From Candidatus Blochmannia vicinus (GTDB lineage: Bacteria > Pseudomonadota > Gammaproteobacteria > Enterobacterales > Enterobacteriaceae), in contig NZ_CP097763.1 of assembly GCF_023586525.1 (NCBI RefSeq), positions 310,001 to 374,000 on the forward strand: a stretch of 64,000 nt of DNA, read 5' to 3'. A program made the translations under genes and the position numbers. The notes under the pieces are model-generated. The model worked only from the letters and a program-made list of their open reading frames with translations. It made no database searches and was not told the origin of the DNA. Below, in pieces: positions 19,967 to 29,821 of the stretch. Numbering within the stretch: the stretch's first letter is position 1; every line of letters begins with the position of its first letter.

Positions 19967-20219
19967 CATAATAATAATATTATTGATATTATTATATAAT
20001 GAATATTATGTATTGTAGTTCATAACGTATTTTAAATTTATTATTAAAACTATCGCAATTTTTAGTATCAGCATGATGTTGTAATTCATATTACATTATA
20101 TTTGTAAACATGTGTATTTATTATCGTGCGGTTATATATATTTTCTTTATTTTTTATTTATTTTATTAATATTGATGTATGATCATCATCATATAGGGGG
20201 ATTTTACAGGAGAGACAAT

Positions 20220-20996
20220 ATGAGACGCCTATTAGTAATAGGAAACTGGAAATTAAATGGTAACAAAAGTACCATAACCAATCTAATAATTAGATTGGTT
20301 GAGGAATGTGCTAATATTTCCAAATGCAACATGGCTGTGGCTCCTCCTGTGATGTACTTAGATTTAGTTATGCGTTATTTAATAAATAGTAATATTTGGT
20401 TATGTGCTCAAAATGTTGATATTCATATATCTGGAGCGTTTACCGGGGATGTTTCTGCAGTAATGTTACAAGACCTGAATACTCGATATGTTCTGATCGG
20501 TCATTCTGAACGAAGAATACATCATAAAGAAAATGATGCATATATTGCTAAAAAGTTTTTTATCTTAAAAAAAATCGGATTAATTCCTATTTTATGTATA
20601 GGAGAAAATAAAAGAGAATATGATGCTGGCCATACTCAATCAGTATGCCTTAATCAGATTCAATCAGTCATTAGATTACTTGGTGTCGAAGCGTTTAAGG
20701 ATTCAGTTATTGCGTATGAGCCTATATGGGCTATAGGAAGTGGTATGAGCGCGTCTCCGGAAAGTGTACAAATAATTCATGAGTTAATTCGAAATTATAT
20801 TGCAAATTATAATGTGTCTATAGCTAATGAAGTGCTCATTCAATATGGAGGGTCTGTAACACCAGAGAATGTTACTCAATTTTTTAATCAAAAGGACATT
20901 GATGGTGTACTGGTAGGATCTGCTTCTTTAAATGCAGATAGTTTTTCTATAATTGTGCGAGCAGCCGAAAATCATGAGAAATCATATTATGCTTAA
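20220..20996 (+). CDS. tpiA: triosephosphate isomerase
   Basis: 258 residues from the ATG at 20220, which has CAGGAGAGA before it; an upstream in-frame extension is non-homologous and rejected. Interconverts dihydroxyacetone phosphate and glyceraldehyde 3-phosphate. Catalytic residues are visible: lysine in IGNWKLNG near 11, histidine in LIGHSERR near 95, glutamate in AYEPIWAIGSG near 167. The gene converges on pfkA across 187 bases holding a small hairpin (TCTGTT/AACAGA) near 21029-21045. Confidence 0.98.
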   Translation: MRRLLVIGNWKLNGNKSTITNLIIRLVEECANISKCNMAVAPPVMYLDLVMRYLINSNIWLCAQNVDIHISGAFTGDVSAVMLQDLNTRYVLIGHSERRIHHKENDAYIAKKFFILKKIGLIPILCIGENKREYDAGHTQSVCLNQIQSVIRLLGVEAFKDSVIAYEPIWAIGSGMSASPESVQIIHELIRNYIANYNVSIANEVLIQYGGSVTPENVTQFFNQKDIDGVLVGSASLNADSFSIIVRAAENHEKSYYA

Positions 20997-21183
20997 ATAA
21001 CAATAATATATATATAAATATGTTGATTCTGTTCGTACAACAGACAGATAGTATTTTTCAGAAACGAATAAATAACAATAGAGAAAATTTTATATTTGGT
21101 ATTATAGTATTATATAAAATTGGAATATGTACTATATTGTAATTTTACTATGATAGAATTGAATGATAGTGATTTATTTAAAT

Positions 21184-22146
21184 TTAAAATAGTTTTTTAG
21201 CTGTTTTTAATAAATCTTGACGAAAAGGACGTTGTATATGCTGTATTGCATCATTGATGTCATGATGTACTAATTTTTCGTTTTGTACCCCAACGCAACG
21301 TCCTTTATAACCTTGTAATAATAGCTCAATAGAATATGCTCCCATTCTAGATGCTAGAATACGATCGTAAGCTACTGGTTTTCCTCCGCGTTGGATATAC
21401 CCTAAAACGGTAGCACGAGTTTCTCTACCAGTTTTTTCTTCAATGTATTGTGCTAGGTAAAATATATTACAAATACGTTCAGTAATAGTTACTATTGCGT
21501 GTTTTTTTCCTTTAGAGATACCAGATTTAATTTCATTTACTAAATCTTGCGCGTTAAATTCTACTTCAGGGACTACAATAAACTCGCAACCTCCAGCTAT
21601 TGCTGCTGCCATAGTTAAATCACCACAACAACGTCCCATTACTTCTACAATAGAAATACGTTGATGTGAAGACGATGTGTCACGCAATCTATCAATTGCA
21701 TCAACAATTGTTTCTAAAGCTGTGAAATAACCAATAGTATAATCTGTTCCAGCGACATCGTTATCTATAGTGCCAGGTAATCCTATACAGGGGAATCCTA
21801 TGTCACTTAATCTTTTGGCTCCTAAATAAGATCCGTCTCCTCCAATTATTATAAGGGCATCAAGTTTGCGTTTGTATATATTATTAATAACTACTGTTCT
21901 AATGGTATCTTCTTTAAATTCAGGAAAACGCGCTGAACCAAGAAAAGTACCTCCTCGGTTGATTATCTCTGAAACGCTACGACGACTTAATTGTATCATT
22001 CGGTCTTGAAATAATCCTAAATAACCATCATATACTCCATAAACTTCTAATCCTTCAGAAAGACCTGCTCGTACTACACCTCGAATAGCTGCATTCATTC
22101 CTGGTGAATCTCCACCGCTTGTTAGTACTCCTATTTTTTTTATCAT
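21184..22146 (-). CDS. pfkA: 6-phosphofructokinase 1
   Basis: 320 residues from the ATG at 22146, exactly the E. coli length; a 12-residue in-frame extension to 22182 is not homologous. ATP-dependent phosphorylation of fructose 6-phosphate. Marks are [18 protein letters not shown] at the N terminus with the allosteric arginines, GGDGSYLGA, the catalytic Asp in [16 protein letters not shown], and [10 protein letters not shown]. The 5' region carries a 63-base perfect palindrome starting 37 bases before the ATG. Confidence 0.98.
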   Translation of the reverse strand: MIKKIGVLTSGGDSPGMNAAIRGVVRAGLSEGLEVYGVYDGYLGLFQDRMIQLSRRSVSEIINRGGTFLGSARFPEFKEDTIRTVVINNIYKRKLDALIIIGGDGSYLGAKRLSDIGFPCIGLPGTIDNDVAGTDYTIGYFTALETIVDAIDRLRDTSSSHQRISIVEVMGRCCGDLTMAAAIAGGCEFIVVPEVEFNAQDLVNEIKSGISKGKKHAIVTITERICNIFYLAQYIEEKTGRETRATVLGYIQRGGKPVAYDRILASRMGAYSIELLLQGYKGRCVGVQNEKLVHHDINDAIQHIQRPFRQDLLKTAKKLF

Positions 22147-22183
22147 ATATATATAGAGCTCTATTATGTTGTTTGTTGGCAAA

Positions 22184-22246
22184 GCACATCACAACTATGT
22201 GCTTATTTAATTATCATAATTAAATAAGCACATAGTTGTGATGTGC
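22184..22246. repeat. perfect 63-base palindrome, 31-bp arms
   Basis: Centre is C22215; 22184-22214 and 22216-22246 are exact reverse complements. Outer arm begins GCACATCACAACTATGTGCT and is much richer in G and C than the region. It lies 37 bases upstream of pfkA, in its likely 5' untranslated region. No base mismatches in 31 pairs. Confidence 0.92.
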
Positions 22247-22416
22247 AATATATAAAAATGAAAACTACATTAAATATATATAATTGTATATAAAATTATA
22301 AAATATTTGAGTAATAGTATTTTTATGAATTGAATACTGAAATATTATTTTTATCGATTTGGTTTATATTTGTAGTAAATAGTATTAATTTTTTTGCCTA
22401 TCAAAATATGGAAATC

Positions 22417-22482
22417 TTTTTATATACCATATTATATACTAATAAATGTCAATTTATTAGTATATAATATGGTATATAAAAA
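22417..22482. repeat. perfect 31-bp palindrome, loop GTCA
   Basis: Arms 22417-22447 and 22452-22482 are exact reverse complements (outer end TTTTTATATACCATATTATA). It begins 34 bases beyond the cysE stop codon, so it would form a strong hairpin at the end of the cysE transcript. Unrelated in sequence to the palindrome at 22184. Confidence 0.92.
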
Positions 22483-22516
22483 TTTTTATTGCGCTCCATA
22501 GTTAACTTGCGCAAAA

Positions 22517-23299
22517 TTACATATTTTTATTTTCATGTGGTAAATTGTTATAATTTTTTGATTTTTTAACAAGTTTAGCAGGGTTTCCTGCCACTGTAGC
22601 ATAAGGCGGTACGGAATGTAGCACAACAGATCCGGCTCCAACTTTAGCTCCGTATCCTATCTCAATATTACCTAAAACAATGGCACTGGCTCCAATCATC
22701 ACTCTTTGCCTAATTTTAGGATGACGATCACCATTTATTTTACCAGTTCCTCCTAAAGTGACAGATTGCATTATAGATACATTATTTTCTATAACTGATG
22801 TTTCTCCGATTACCACTCCAGTGGCATGATCTATCATAACACCACATCCAATACTTGCAGCAGGATGAATATCGACGTTAAAAACAGCGGAGATATGGTT
22901 AGAAAAATACATAGACAATTCTTGACGATTATTATGCCATAACCAATGAGAAATACGATGTGCTTGTAATGCATGAAACCCTTTAAAGTATAAAAAAGGA
23001 GTAAAATACTTAGTTACAGATGGATCGTTCAAGTGTATTGCATAAATATCTTGTGCTGCAGCAGTAATTATGCTTTCATCAGAATTATATATGTCTTCTA
23101 ATATTTTGGATATATCAGTTATAAGCATATCCACATTATTCAATTTTTTAGATAGTATGTGAATTAGCGCATTCTTAAAATTTTTATGTTTTAATATAGT
23201 CATATATATAAAATTAGCTAATATAGGCTCGGATTCGGTTAATAATTTTGCTTCAACCTTAAAATTATTCCAAACTATTTCTAATATATTTAAAGGCAT
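22517..23299 (-). CDS. cysE: serine O-acetyltransferase
   Basis: 260 residues against 273 in E. coli. Makes O-acetylserine for cysteine synthesis. Visible are the N-terminal helical domain (LEIVWNNFKVEA), then the left-handed beta-helix with DIHPAASIG, the catalytic histidine in MIDHATGVVIGE, and SVTLGGTGK. The C-terminal tail is cut by about 13 residues and ends NKNM; E. coli ends in DGI, whose isoleucine inserts into CysK. Last gene of the yibN-grxC-secB-gpsA-cysE block. Confidence 0.96.
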   Translation of the reverse strand: MPLNILEIVWNNFKVEAKLLTESEPILANFIYMTILKHKNFKNALIHILSKKLNNVDMLITDISKILEDIYNSDESIITAAAQDIYAIHLNDPSVTKYFTPFLYFKGFHALQAHRISHWLWHNNRQELSMYFSNHISAVFNVDIHPAASIGCGVMIDHATGVVIGETSVIENNVSIMQSVTLGGTGKINGDRHPKIRQRVMIGASAIVLGNIEIGYGAKVGAGSVVLHSVPPYATVAGNPAKLVKKSKNYNNLPHENKNM

Positions 23300-23349
23300 A
23301 AGTTTACCGTATTTTCATAATATGAATAATAACTAAAATAGATATATTA

Positions 23350-24381
23350 TTAATTATTTTTAGTTATTAATTTTTCTTTTTGTGTACGTTGCAATAAAGA
23401 ATAAGCTGCATCATGAACATTTTTATTTTGATATAATATTTGATATATTTGTTCAGTAATGGGCATATCTATTTTATATTTAATAGATAACATATATACT
23501 TCTTTTATGCTTAAGAGTCCTTCTATTGTTTGTCCAATATTTTTTTGAGCATGACGTATATTTAAACCTTGTCCTAACAATATTCCAAAGCGACGATTGC
23601 GTGATTGATCATCAGTGCAAGTTAATACTAAATCTCCTAATCCAGCCAATCCCATGAAAGTTTCTGGCATTGCTCCAATCGCTGTTCCAAGGCGCGACAT
23701 TTCTGCTAAACCTCGCGTAATTAGCGCTGTTCGTGCGTTGGATCCAAATCCTATCCCATCAGAAATACCTGCTCCAATAGCAATAATATTCTTTACTGCT
23801 CCTGCTATTTGAATGCCAATAGCGTCAGTATTGGTATATATTCTAAAATTTTTATTGCAATGTAGTATATTTTGTAAATCATAATTTAATATGGCATCGG
23901 TGGAAGTTAGTGTTATTGCAGTAGGCAATCCTATAGCGAGTTCTTTAGCAAAAGTTGGACCAGAAATAATTGCAATAGGCACATTATTTCCTAAAATATC
24001 ACGTGTCACATCTTTTAAAAAACGACCAGTTTTAGGTTCTAATCCTTTAGATGCTATAATAATACGAGTATTGTTCTTTAAGTTTGGTTTTATTTGCATT
24101 AAAACATGACTAAATACATGACTTGGTACCGCAATTAATAAGTTTAAACAGGTAGCTAAGGTTACTGATAGAGATTTTTCTAAATATAATGATGGCGGAA
24201 AAGGTATATCTGGTAAATATGCTTGATTGCATCGATGAGTTTTAAGAGTTTGAATGTGAGTACTATTATGTCCCCATAATAGTACTCTATGACCATTTCT
24301 AGATAACGCAATAGCTATGGCTGTACCGTAGGATCCAGCCCCAATTATTGTAATGGTAGGGTATACAATAGACATAGCCAT
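23350..24381 (-). CDS. gpsA: glycerol-3-phosphate dehydrogenase (NAD(P)+)
   Basis: 343 residues from the ATG at 24381 (E. coli 339); the frame also opens upstream with a TTG at 24390, and a second ATG lies at 24375. Makes sn-glycerol 3-phosphate for phospholipids. Marks are [20 protein letters not shown] near the start, the conserved lysine in IIASKGLEP, and [20 protein letters not shown] with the catalytic Lys. It follows secB by about 30 bases, in the conserved E. coli order. Confidence 0.97.
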   Translation of the reverse strand: MAMSIVYPTITIIGAGSYGTAIAIALSRNGHRVLLWGHNSTHIQTLKTHRCNQAYLPDIPFPPSLYLEKSLSVTLATCLNLLIAVPSHVFSHVLMQIKPNLKNNTRIIIASKGLEPKTGRFLKDVTRDILGNNVPIAIISGPTFAKELAIGLPTAITLTSTDAILNYDLQNILHCNKNFRIYTNTDAIGIQIAGAVKNIIAIGAGISDGIGFGSNARTALITRGLAEMSRLGTAIGAMPETFMGLAGLGDLVLTCTDDQSRNRRFGILLGQGLNIRHAQKNIGQTIEGLLSIKEVYMLSIKYKIDMPITEQIYQILYQNKNVHDAAYSLLQRTQKEKLITKNN

Positions 24382-24411
24382 GAAACTCAATTATTTTTAA
24401 AATACTAATTT

Positions 24412-24858
24412 TTAAGGTGTATTATCATGTTTTTGTAAAGACTTAATAAATAAAACATCGAAATTAATTGGATCTAAATTAAATTGAGGGAAAGTTCCTC
24501 TAGATATTTGGTTACTTATGCATTCACTGGCGTAAGGAAATAAAATGCCCGGACAATATGCACTGAGACAATGTATCATTTGTGTTGTATTAAGCCCTGA
24601 AATATTAAAAATTCCAGCTTGTTTTACTTGACACAAAAAAGCCGTATTTTCCCCAATTTTTGCAGTAACAGTGATGTATAACACTACTTCATATGCATTA
24701 GTATGGAGTTCAGCTGAATTGCTACGTAAATCTACCGTAATTTTTGGATTCCAGGTTATTTGAAAAACTTCAGGAGTGTTCGGAGCTTCAAATGAAACAT
24801 CTTTGGTATATATTCTTTTTATGTGAAACGACGCGTTACTTTTAGGACTTTCTAGCAC
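24412..24858 (-). CDS. secB: protein-export chaperone SecB
   Basis: 148 residues (E. coli 155). Tetrameric cytosolic chaperone that hands unfolded preproteins to SecA. Matches along the whole length: [54 protein letters not shown] and [16 protein letters not shown]. The acidic C-terminal tail that, in E. coli, includes zinc/SecA contacts is shorter. Order grxC-secB-gpsA-cysE is as in E. coli. Confidence 0.97.
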   Translation of the reverse strand: MLESPKSNASFHIKRIYTKDVSFEAPNTPEVFQITWNPKITVDLRSNSAELHTNAYEVVLYITVTAKIGENTAFLCQVKQAGIFNISGLNTTQMIHCLSAYCPGILFPYASECISNQISRGTFPQFNLDPINFDVLFIKSLQKHDNTP

Positions 24859-24918
24859 ATAAATACCCTATAACCTTCGATATTAATAAATAATTATTAT
24901 TTTTTATGTGTTTTAAAT

Positions 24919-25176
24919 TTAAATTAAATTTAATTTTCCCTGGTTATCTAATGATATCAAATCATCTGATCCTCCAATATGTAAACCATCTATAAAAATC
25001 TGTGGTACTGTAGTGCAACCATTAGATCGTTGTTGCATTTCTATATACACACTATTTAATGAGTTATGATTATCTATAATAATCTCTTTAAAATCTAATG
25101 ATTTTTTTATTAATAATGATTTAGCGCGTTCACAATAAGGACAGTTTCTTTTTGTGTAAATTTCAATATAAGCCAT
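24919..25176 (-). CDS. grxC: glutaredoxin 3
   Basis: 85 residues from the ATG at 25176 (E. coli 83); an extra four-residue opening at 25188 is possible but not homologous. Glutathione-dependent thiol reductant. Active site CPYC near 11-14, TVPQIFIDGLHIGG glutathione groove, then SDD where E. coli has CDD, so the third cysteine is lost. The start lies 11 bases after the yibN stop, so the two are co-transcribed. Confidence 0.96.
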   Translation of the reverse strand: MAYIEIYTKRNCPYCERAKSLLIKKSLDFKEIIIDNHNSLNSVYIEMQQRSNGCTTVPQIFIDGLHIGGSDDLISLDNQGKLNLI

Positions 25177-25187
25177 TTTTACTCTCA

Positions 25188-25637
25188 TTATTTTAATATT
25201 TTGTTTGTTAACAGCAGGGGAAAATTATCAGATTTCCAATCGACTATGCCGCCATGAAGTACATACACTTCTTCGAATTTTAATTTGTACAAGTGCTGTT
25301 TAATTGAATGAGCCAGTGAATTATTATCATGTACTACAATTAATGGATATTTTTTAAATCTTTTTAATTTACAAATATTATTATTTTTAATGTCCTTAAT
25401 TGACACATTAATGCTGTTCGTTATGTGTCCTGAGCAATAATCATCTTGACTTCGAATATCTATTACTATTGCTTTTTTTTTGTTTATTAATAAAATCGCT
25501 TGATCACGTAATATTTCGGAAGATTTGAATAAACAACTACTAATTGTGGTATATAACGTTGCGATTAATAAGAGTATCCATACAATACTAAGTACTGTAT
25601 GTTGTTGTAAAAATATTATTATTTCCTGCATATACAT
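25188..25637 (-). CDS. yibN: rhodanese-like membrane protein YibN, no catalytic cysteine
   Basis: 149 residues (E. coli 143; the homologous start may be the second ATG at 25631). One N-terminal membrane segment near 9-30 (VLSIVWILLLIATLYTT), then a rhodanese fold (AIVIDIRSQDDYCSGHI; VLHGGIVDWK). Where E. coli has a GSGMQCQEP loop the sequence reads HDNNSLAHS, with no cysteine, so sulfurtransferase activity is unlikely. First gene of the yibN-grxC-secB-gpsA-cysE block. Confidence 0.88.
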   Translation of the reverse strand: MYMQEIIIFLQQHTVLSIVWILLLIATLYTTISSCLFKSSEILRDQAILLINKKKAIVIDIRSQDDYCSGHITNSINVSIKDIKNNNICKLKRFKKYPLIVVHDNNSLAHSIKQHLYKLKFEEVYVLHGGIVDWKSDNFPLLLTNKILK

Positions 25638-26149
25638 AGGTTGTAAACCTTATTTAAAACAACATCATAATCATAAAAATATTTATAACTGTGAAAAAGT
25701 ATAATACAGTTTTTATTAAACCAAAACAGTATTGTTAACAATTATAGCAAAATTAAGAAATATATGTTTTAGTTTTTATAATATTTATGTAAATGAATCA
25801 AAACAATATTTAATCAGTTCAATGCATAAATGTATTGTATTTTATTGTAGTAGATATTACATACATATAGCATATTTTGTGATTAATAAAATCTGGCATA
25901 TTCTATTATAAATGCATTAATAAATGAATATTATTAATGATATATTTCGATTTTCAGTTTTTGTTAATCACATCATAATTGATGATTGCTCTATATTAGT
26001 ATTTATTATTTTATAATAATGTATAAAATAATATAACAATATAATTGCATAAACAATATATATAATCATATTTTTATATGAAAGTATTAAAAATGATTTT
26101 AAGTGGTTGTGTTCATTATGCCGAATATGTAATTTATGTGAGTAAATGT
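25638..26149. other. divergent promoter region yibN/hldD
   Basis: 512 bases between two divergent operons; both promoters must lie here. Small symmetric elements are ATTGTT-AACAAT near 25731 and ATCAT-AATTG-ATGAT near 25973. I see no gene. Confidence 0.5.
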
Positions 26150-27115
26150 ATGATTATAGTTACTGGCGGAGCGGGGTTTATAGGTTGTAATATTATTAAA
26201 GCATTAAATAATATTTCACACAAAAATATTTTGGTAGTAGATAATTTAAAGAATGGAATAAAGTATAAAAATTTAACAAATGTATATATTTCAGACTATA
26301 TGGATAAGAGTCGTTTTATTAAAAATATAGTTGATAGTTCTGTTGGTTCTTATATTAAAAATATAGATGTAGTGTTTCATGAAGGGGCATGCTCTTCTAC
26401 TACTGAATGGGACGGTAAATATATGATGGAAAATAATTACCAATATTCTAAAGATCTATTATTGTATTGCATTAAAAAAAATATTCCTTTTATATATGCT
26501 TCTTCTGCATCAGTATATGGGAGAGATACTAGTATCCTTGTTAACTCTCAGAAATATGAACGACCTATTAATATGTATAGTTATTCTAAATTTTTGTTTG
26601 ATCAATATGTACGCGCTATGCTGCCAAAAGTTACATCTCAAGTTTGTGGATTAAGATATTTTAATGTTTATGGGCCTTATGAGGCACATAAAGGTAGTAT
26701 GGCGAGTATAATATTTCAATTATATAGACAAATTAAAAGTAAAAAACATCCAACATTATTTGTTGGAAGCAAAGAGTTAAAACGAGATTTTATACATGTT
26801 GAAGATATCGTTGATATAAATCTTTGGGTTTGGAGTAATAATATGTCTGGAATTTTTGATTGCGGCATCGGTAAGACTGCATCGTTTGAGATAATCGCTA
26901 ATATTGTATTAAGTTTTTTTCATAAAAATATAGCCATTAAATATATTTCGATGCCAAATAAAATCCGTGATCATTATCAGGTTTTTACTCAAGCAAATAT
27001 TTATCAGTTAAGAGAAGCAGGGTATAATAAGAAATTTATTGATATTAATAAAGGTATATACCGGTACTTAAAATGGTTGTCATATAACGATGTTGATCGT
27101 TGTTGTATGAAATAA
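26150..27115 (+). CDS. hldD: ADP-L-glycero-D-manno-heptose-6-epimerase
   Basis: 321 residues from the ATG at 26150 (GTGAG before it); an upstream in-frame extension of 24 residues is rejected. Last step of ADP-heptose synthesis for LPS core. Short-chain dehydrogenase fold: MIIVTGGAGFIGCNII, HEGACSSTTEWDGKYMM, catalytic Tyr and Lys in YSYSKFLFDQYV, RYFNVYGP and RDFIHVEDI. Heads the hldD-waaF-waaC cluster with 18- and 17-base spacers, as in E. coli. Confidence 0.97.
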   Translation: MIIVTGGAGFIGCNIIKALNNISHKNILVVDNLKNGIKYKNLTNVYISDYMDKSRFIKNIVDSSVGSYIKNIDVVFHEGACSSTTEWDGKYMMENNYQYSKDLLLYCIKKNIPFIYASSASVYGRDTSILVNSQKYERPINMYSYSKFLFDQYVRAMLPKVTSQVCGLRYFNVYGPYEAHKGSMASIIFQLYRQIKSKKHPTLFVGSKELKRDFIHVEDIVDINLWVWSNNMSGIFDCGIGKTASFEIIANIVLSFFHKNIAIKYISMPNKIRDHYQVFTQANIYQLREAGYNKKFIDINKGIYRYLKWLSYNDVDRCCMK

Positions 27116-27133
27116 GTAAAGTGTGGTTTGGTT

Positions 27134-28177
27134 ATGAAAATGTTAGTGGTTAGTCCTTCATGGATTGGTGATACTGTGATGTCGCATAGCATGTATCGTT
27201 TGCTTGCTAACAAGTATTGTTCCAATATAAAGATTGATGTTATTACTTCAATGTGGTGTAAAGATCTTTTTAATTATATGCCTGAAGTTAATCGCACGTT
27301 ATTTATTCCTTACAGACATGGGGTATTAGAGCTTGAAAAATGTTTTCGTTTGGGAAAAATTTTAAAAAATGAAAAATATCAACAGGCAATAATATTACCT
27401 AATTCGTTTAAATCAGCTTTAATACCATTTTTCGCAGATATTCCAATTCGTACTGGATGGCGCGGGGAAATGAGATATGGTGTAATAAATGATTTAAGGA
27501 TACTTAAATCTGCATCGTTGCCGTTAATGGTACAACGTTATGCTGCTTTAGCATATGACAGTAATGTCATAAAACATTTTTGTGATTTACCTTATCCGCT
27601 ACCGTGGCCTCATTTAAATATAAATAAAAAAGAAATTGAAGATGTATTATATAAATTTAATTTAGACAATCATAAAAAATTATTGATTGGGTTATGCCCG
27701 GGTTCAGAGTTTGGATTAGCTAAAAATTGGCCGCACTATCATTATGCAACGTTGGCTATACAATTAATTTATTGCGGATATTATGTAGTGATATTGGGAT
27801 CATCTAAAGATCGACTTATTAGTACATTTATTGAATACAGTATTCTTGAAAATTTGAAACAATATTATAACAACCTTATAGGGATTACATCTTTAAGTGA
27901 AGCTATTGCAATAATAGCGGCGTGCAAGGGAATTGTCAGCAATGATTCTGGTTTGATGCACATAGCTTGTGCGCTGAAATGCCCTGTAGTAGGATTGTAC
28001 GGTCCTAGTAATCCTAATTTTACTCCTCCTTTATTTCATCAATCTATTGTGATGTGTTGTATTCAAGGATGTTATACTATTCGTAAAGATAATATTTTAT
28101 ATGATGGTTATCATAGCAGTTTAATAAATATTACTCCAGATCAAGTTTTAAAAGCATTAAAGAAGTTATTAAATTAA
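27134..28177 (+). CDS. waaF: ADP-heptose:LPS heptosyltransferase II
   Basis: 347 residues from the ATG at 27134 (E. coli 348). Family GT9; adds the second heptose to the inner core. Conserved PSWIGDTVMSHSMYR at the N terminus, LPNSFKSALIPFF, RTGWRGEMRYG, CPGSEFGLAKNWPHYHYA and NDSGLMHIACAL. Weak ribosome-binding site. Substrate is made by HldD encoded just upstream. Confidence 0.97.
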   Translation: MKMLVVSPSWIGDTVMSHSMYRLLANKYCSNIKIDVITSMWCKDLFNYMPEVNRTLFIPYRHGVLELEKCFRLGKILKNEKYQQAIILPNSFKSALIPFFADIPIRTGWRGEMRYGVINDLRILKSASLPLMVQRYAALAYDSNVIKHFCDLPYPLPWPHLNINKKEIEDVLYKFNLDNHKKLLIGLCPGSEFGLAKNWPHYHYATLAIQLIYCGYYVVILGSSKDRLISTFIEYSILENLKQYYNNLIGITSLSEAIAIIAACKGIVSNDSGLMHIACALKCPVVGLYGPSNPNFTPPLFHQSIVMCCIQGCYTIRKDNILYDGYHSSLINITPDQVLKALKKLLN

Positions 28178-28194
28178 TTAATATAAATATATTC

Positions 28195-29169
28195 ATGAAG
28201 GTTTTAATTATAAAAGTTTCTTCTATGGGAGATATTATACATACTTTACCTGCGGTTACCGATGCATCAGTTTCTGTACCAGATGTATCATTTAACTGGG
28301 TTGTAGAAGAAACTTTTTCTGAGATTCTTAAGTGGCATCCGGCAATACATCAAATTATCCCTATCAATCTTAGATTTTGGATAAAAAATTGGTATAAAAT
28401 TTCTTCATGGGATAAATATTATGAGTGTATTCGAGAATTAAAAAAAAAAGAATACGATGTAATTATTGATGCTCAGGGACTATTGAAGACATCTTTGTTA
28501 ATAACATGCCATTCACGTGGTGAAAAACATGGAATGGATTATATAAGTACACGGGAACCCGTTAGTTCTTTGTTTTATCATAAACGACATTATATAAAGA
28601 AAAGCCAACATGCTGTAGAACGTATTCGTCAGCTTTTTTCGTTTAGTTTAAAATATCCTGTACCGCCTTGTATAGGAAAATATAATATTGAGCATTTATT
28701 TCCCCTTCAAAAAAATAGTGTTCCTTATTTAATATTTTTTCATTCTACTACTAAAATAAAAAAGCATTGGCCAGAACTTAATTGGAGCATCATTGCACGA
28801 TGTGCTATTAATGCAGGCTATCATATTAAGTTACCTTTTTGGACAAAAAGTGAAGAATTACGTATTAATCGCTTAGTAAAATTATCTTATAATCAGATAA
28901 TAATTTTACCAAAATTAACATTACAAGAGATTGCTGTGCAAATATCTGGAGCAACAGCGATAATATCTGTTGATACTGGACTGAGTCATTTAGCAGCAGC
29001 ACTTGGTTGCCCTAATTTAACATTATATGGACCAACTAATCCTGAATTAATTGGAACATATGGACAAAATCAAATTATTTTATATTCTTCAACTAAAAAA
29101 ATGGAACACTTGAGTCCTATGTATGTTTGGGAAGTATTTCAAAAGATTTTAACTTCGATATCTATTTAA
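28195..29169 (+). CDS. waaC: ADP-heptose:LPS heptosyltransferase I
   Basis: 324 residues (E. coli 319). GT9 enzyme adding the first heptose to Kdo2-lipid A. Conserved KVSSMGDIIHTLPA, DAQGLLKTSLL, HGMDYISTREP, and SVDTGLSHLAAALGCP near 256-272. Third gene of the cluster; the acceptor is made by WaaA, encoded downstream. No strong ribosome-binding site. Confidence 0.97.
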   Translation: MKVLIIKVSSMGDIIHTLPAVTDASVSVPDVSFNWVVEETFSEILKWHPAIHQIIPINLRFWIKNWYKISSWDKYYECIRELKKKEYDVIIDAQGLLKTSLLITCHSRGEKHGMDYISTREPVSSLFYHKRHYIKKSQHAVERIRQLFSFSLKYPVPPCIGKYNIEHLFPLQKNSVPYLIFFHSTTKIKKHWPELNWSIIARCAINAGYHIKLPFWTKSEELRINRLVKLSYNQIIILPKLTLQEIAVQISGATAIISVDTGLSHLAAALGCPNLTLYGPTNPELIGTYGQNQIILYSSTKKMEHLSPMYVWEVFQKILTSISI

Positions 29170-29821
29170 GAATATTTTTTAAACCTATGTATTATTAACG
29201 TTATAATAATGTTATTTTTTGAGCATAGATCATTTTAAGTTCAGAAATATTATTATTACTTATAGTTTTGATATCTATATATTCCTAATAATTCAGAGTT
29301 GTTTTATTTTAAAATAGTTGATATTTAGAGATATATATTGTTTATGATAGCAATATTATTCCTTTTAAAAAATTAGAATTATACAATATCTGGTACTGAT
29401 TGTTATAATTAGTGAATCTGGCATATAAATTCCAGATATTTAATTTTTAATAAGAGTTATTAGAGTATGTTTAATATTTTCAGTTTCTGCTCTTATATCT
29501 ATAAAATTAGATAGTGATTGCGTAGAGTTATATTATATTTTCAAAATATTCAAATATTTTTGAATATTGTTGAGTTACGTATATTTAATTGTTTAAATAT
29601 TATTTAAATAAAATCAAAAAATCTTGTTTAATAACAAATATTACTTTTTAAGTAAACAATGATTTTATATATTTTTAACAATTGAATTTATAGTTCACAT
29701 AAAAATGGATTGTTAAATTGTATTTTATTAGATATATCAGTATTGATATATGGTTAAATTTTACATACACTTCTGACAGTGGTAATTATAAATATATTAA
29801 CTGATTATTTTGAGATGTCAT
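29170..29821. other. gap between waaC and waaA
   Basis: 652 bases. E. coli has waaL and outer-core transferases between these genes; none is recognisable. Short hairpins occur near 29545-29570 (AATATTCAA/TTGAATATT) and 29731-29750 (ATATATCA/TGATATAT). Confidence 0.55.

Larger units (their letters stand above)
22147..22516. other. cysE-pfkA gap holding two 31-bp palindromes
   Basis: 370 bases joining two blocks that are far apart in E. coli (tpiA/pfkA and cysE-yibN). Both palindromes are listed separately. No gene is seen in the remainder. Confidence 0.7.
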
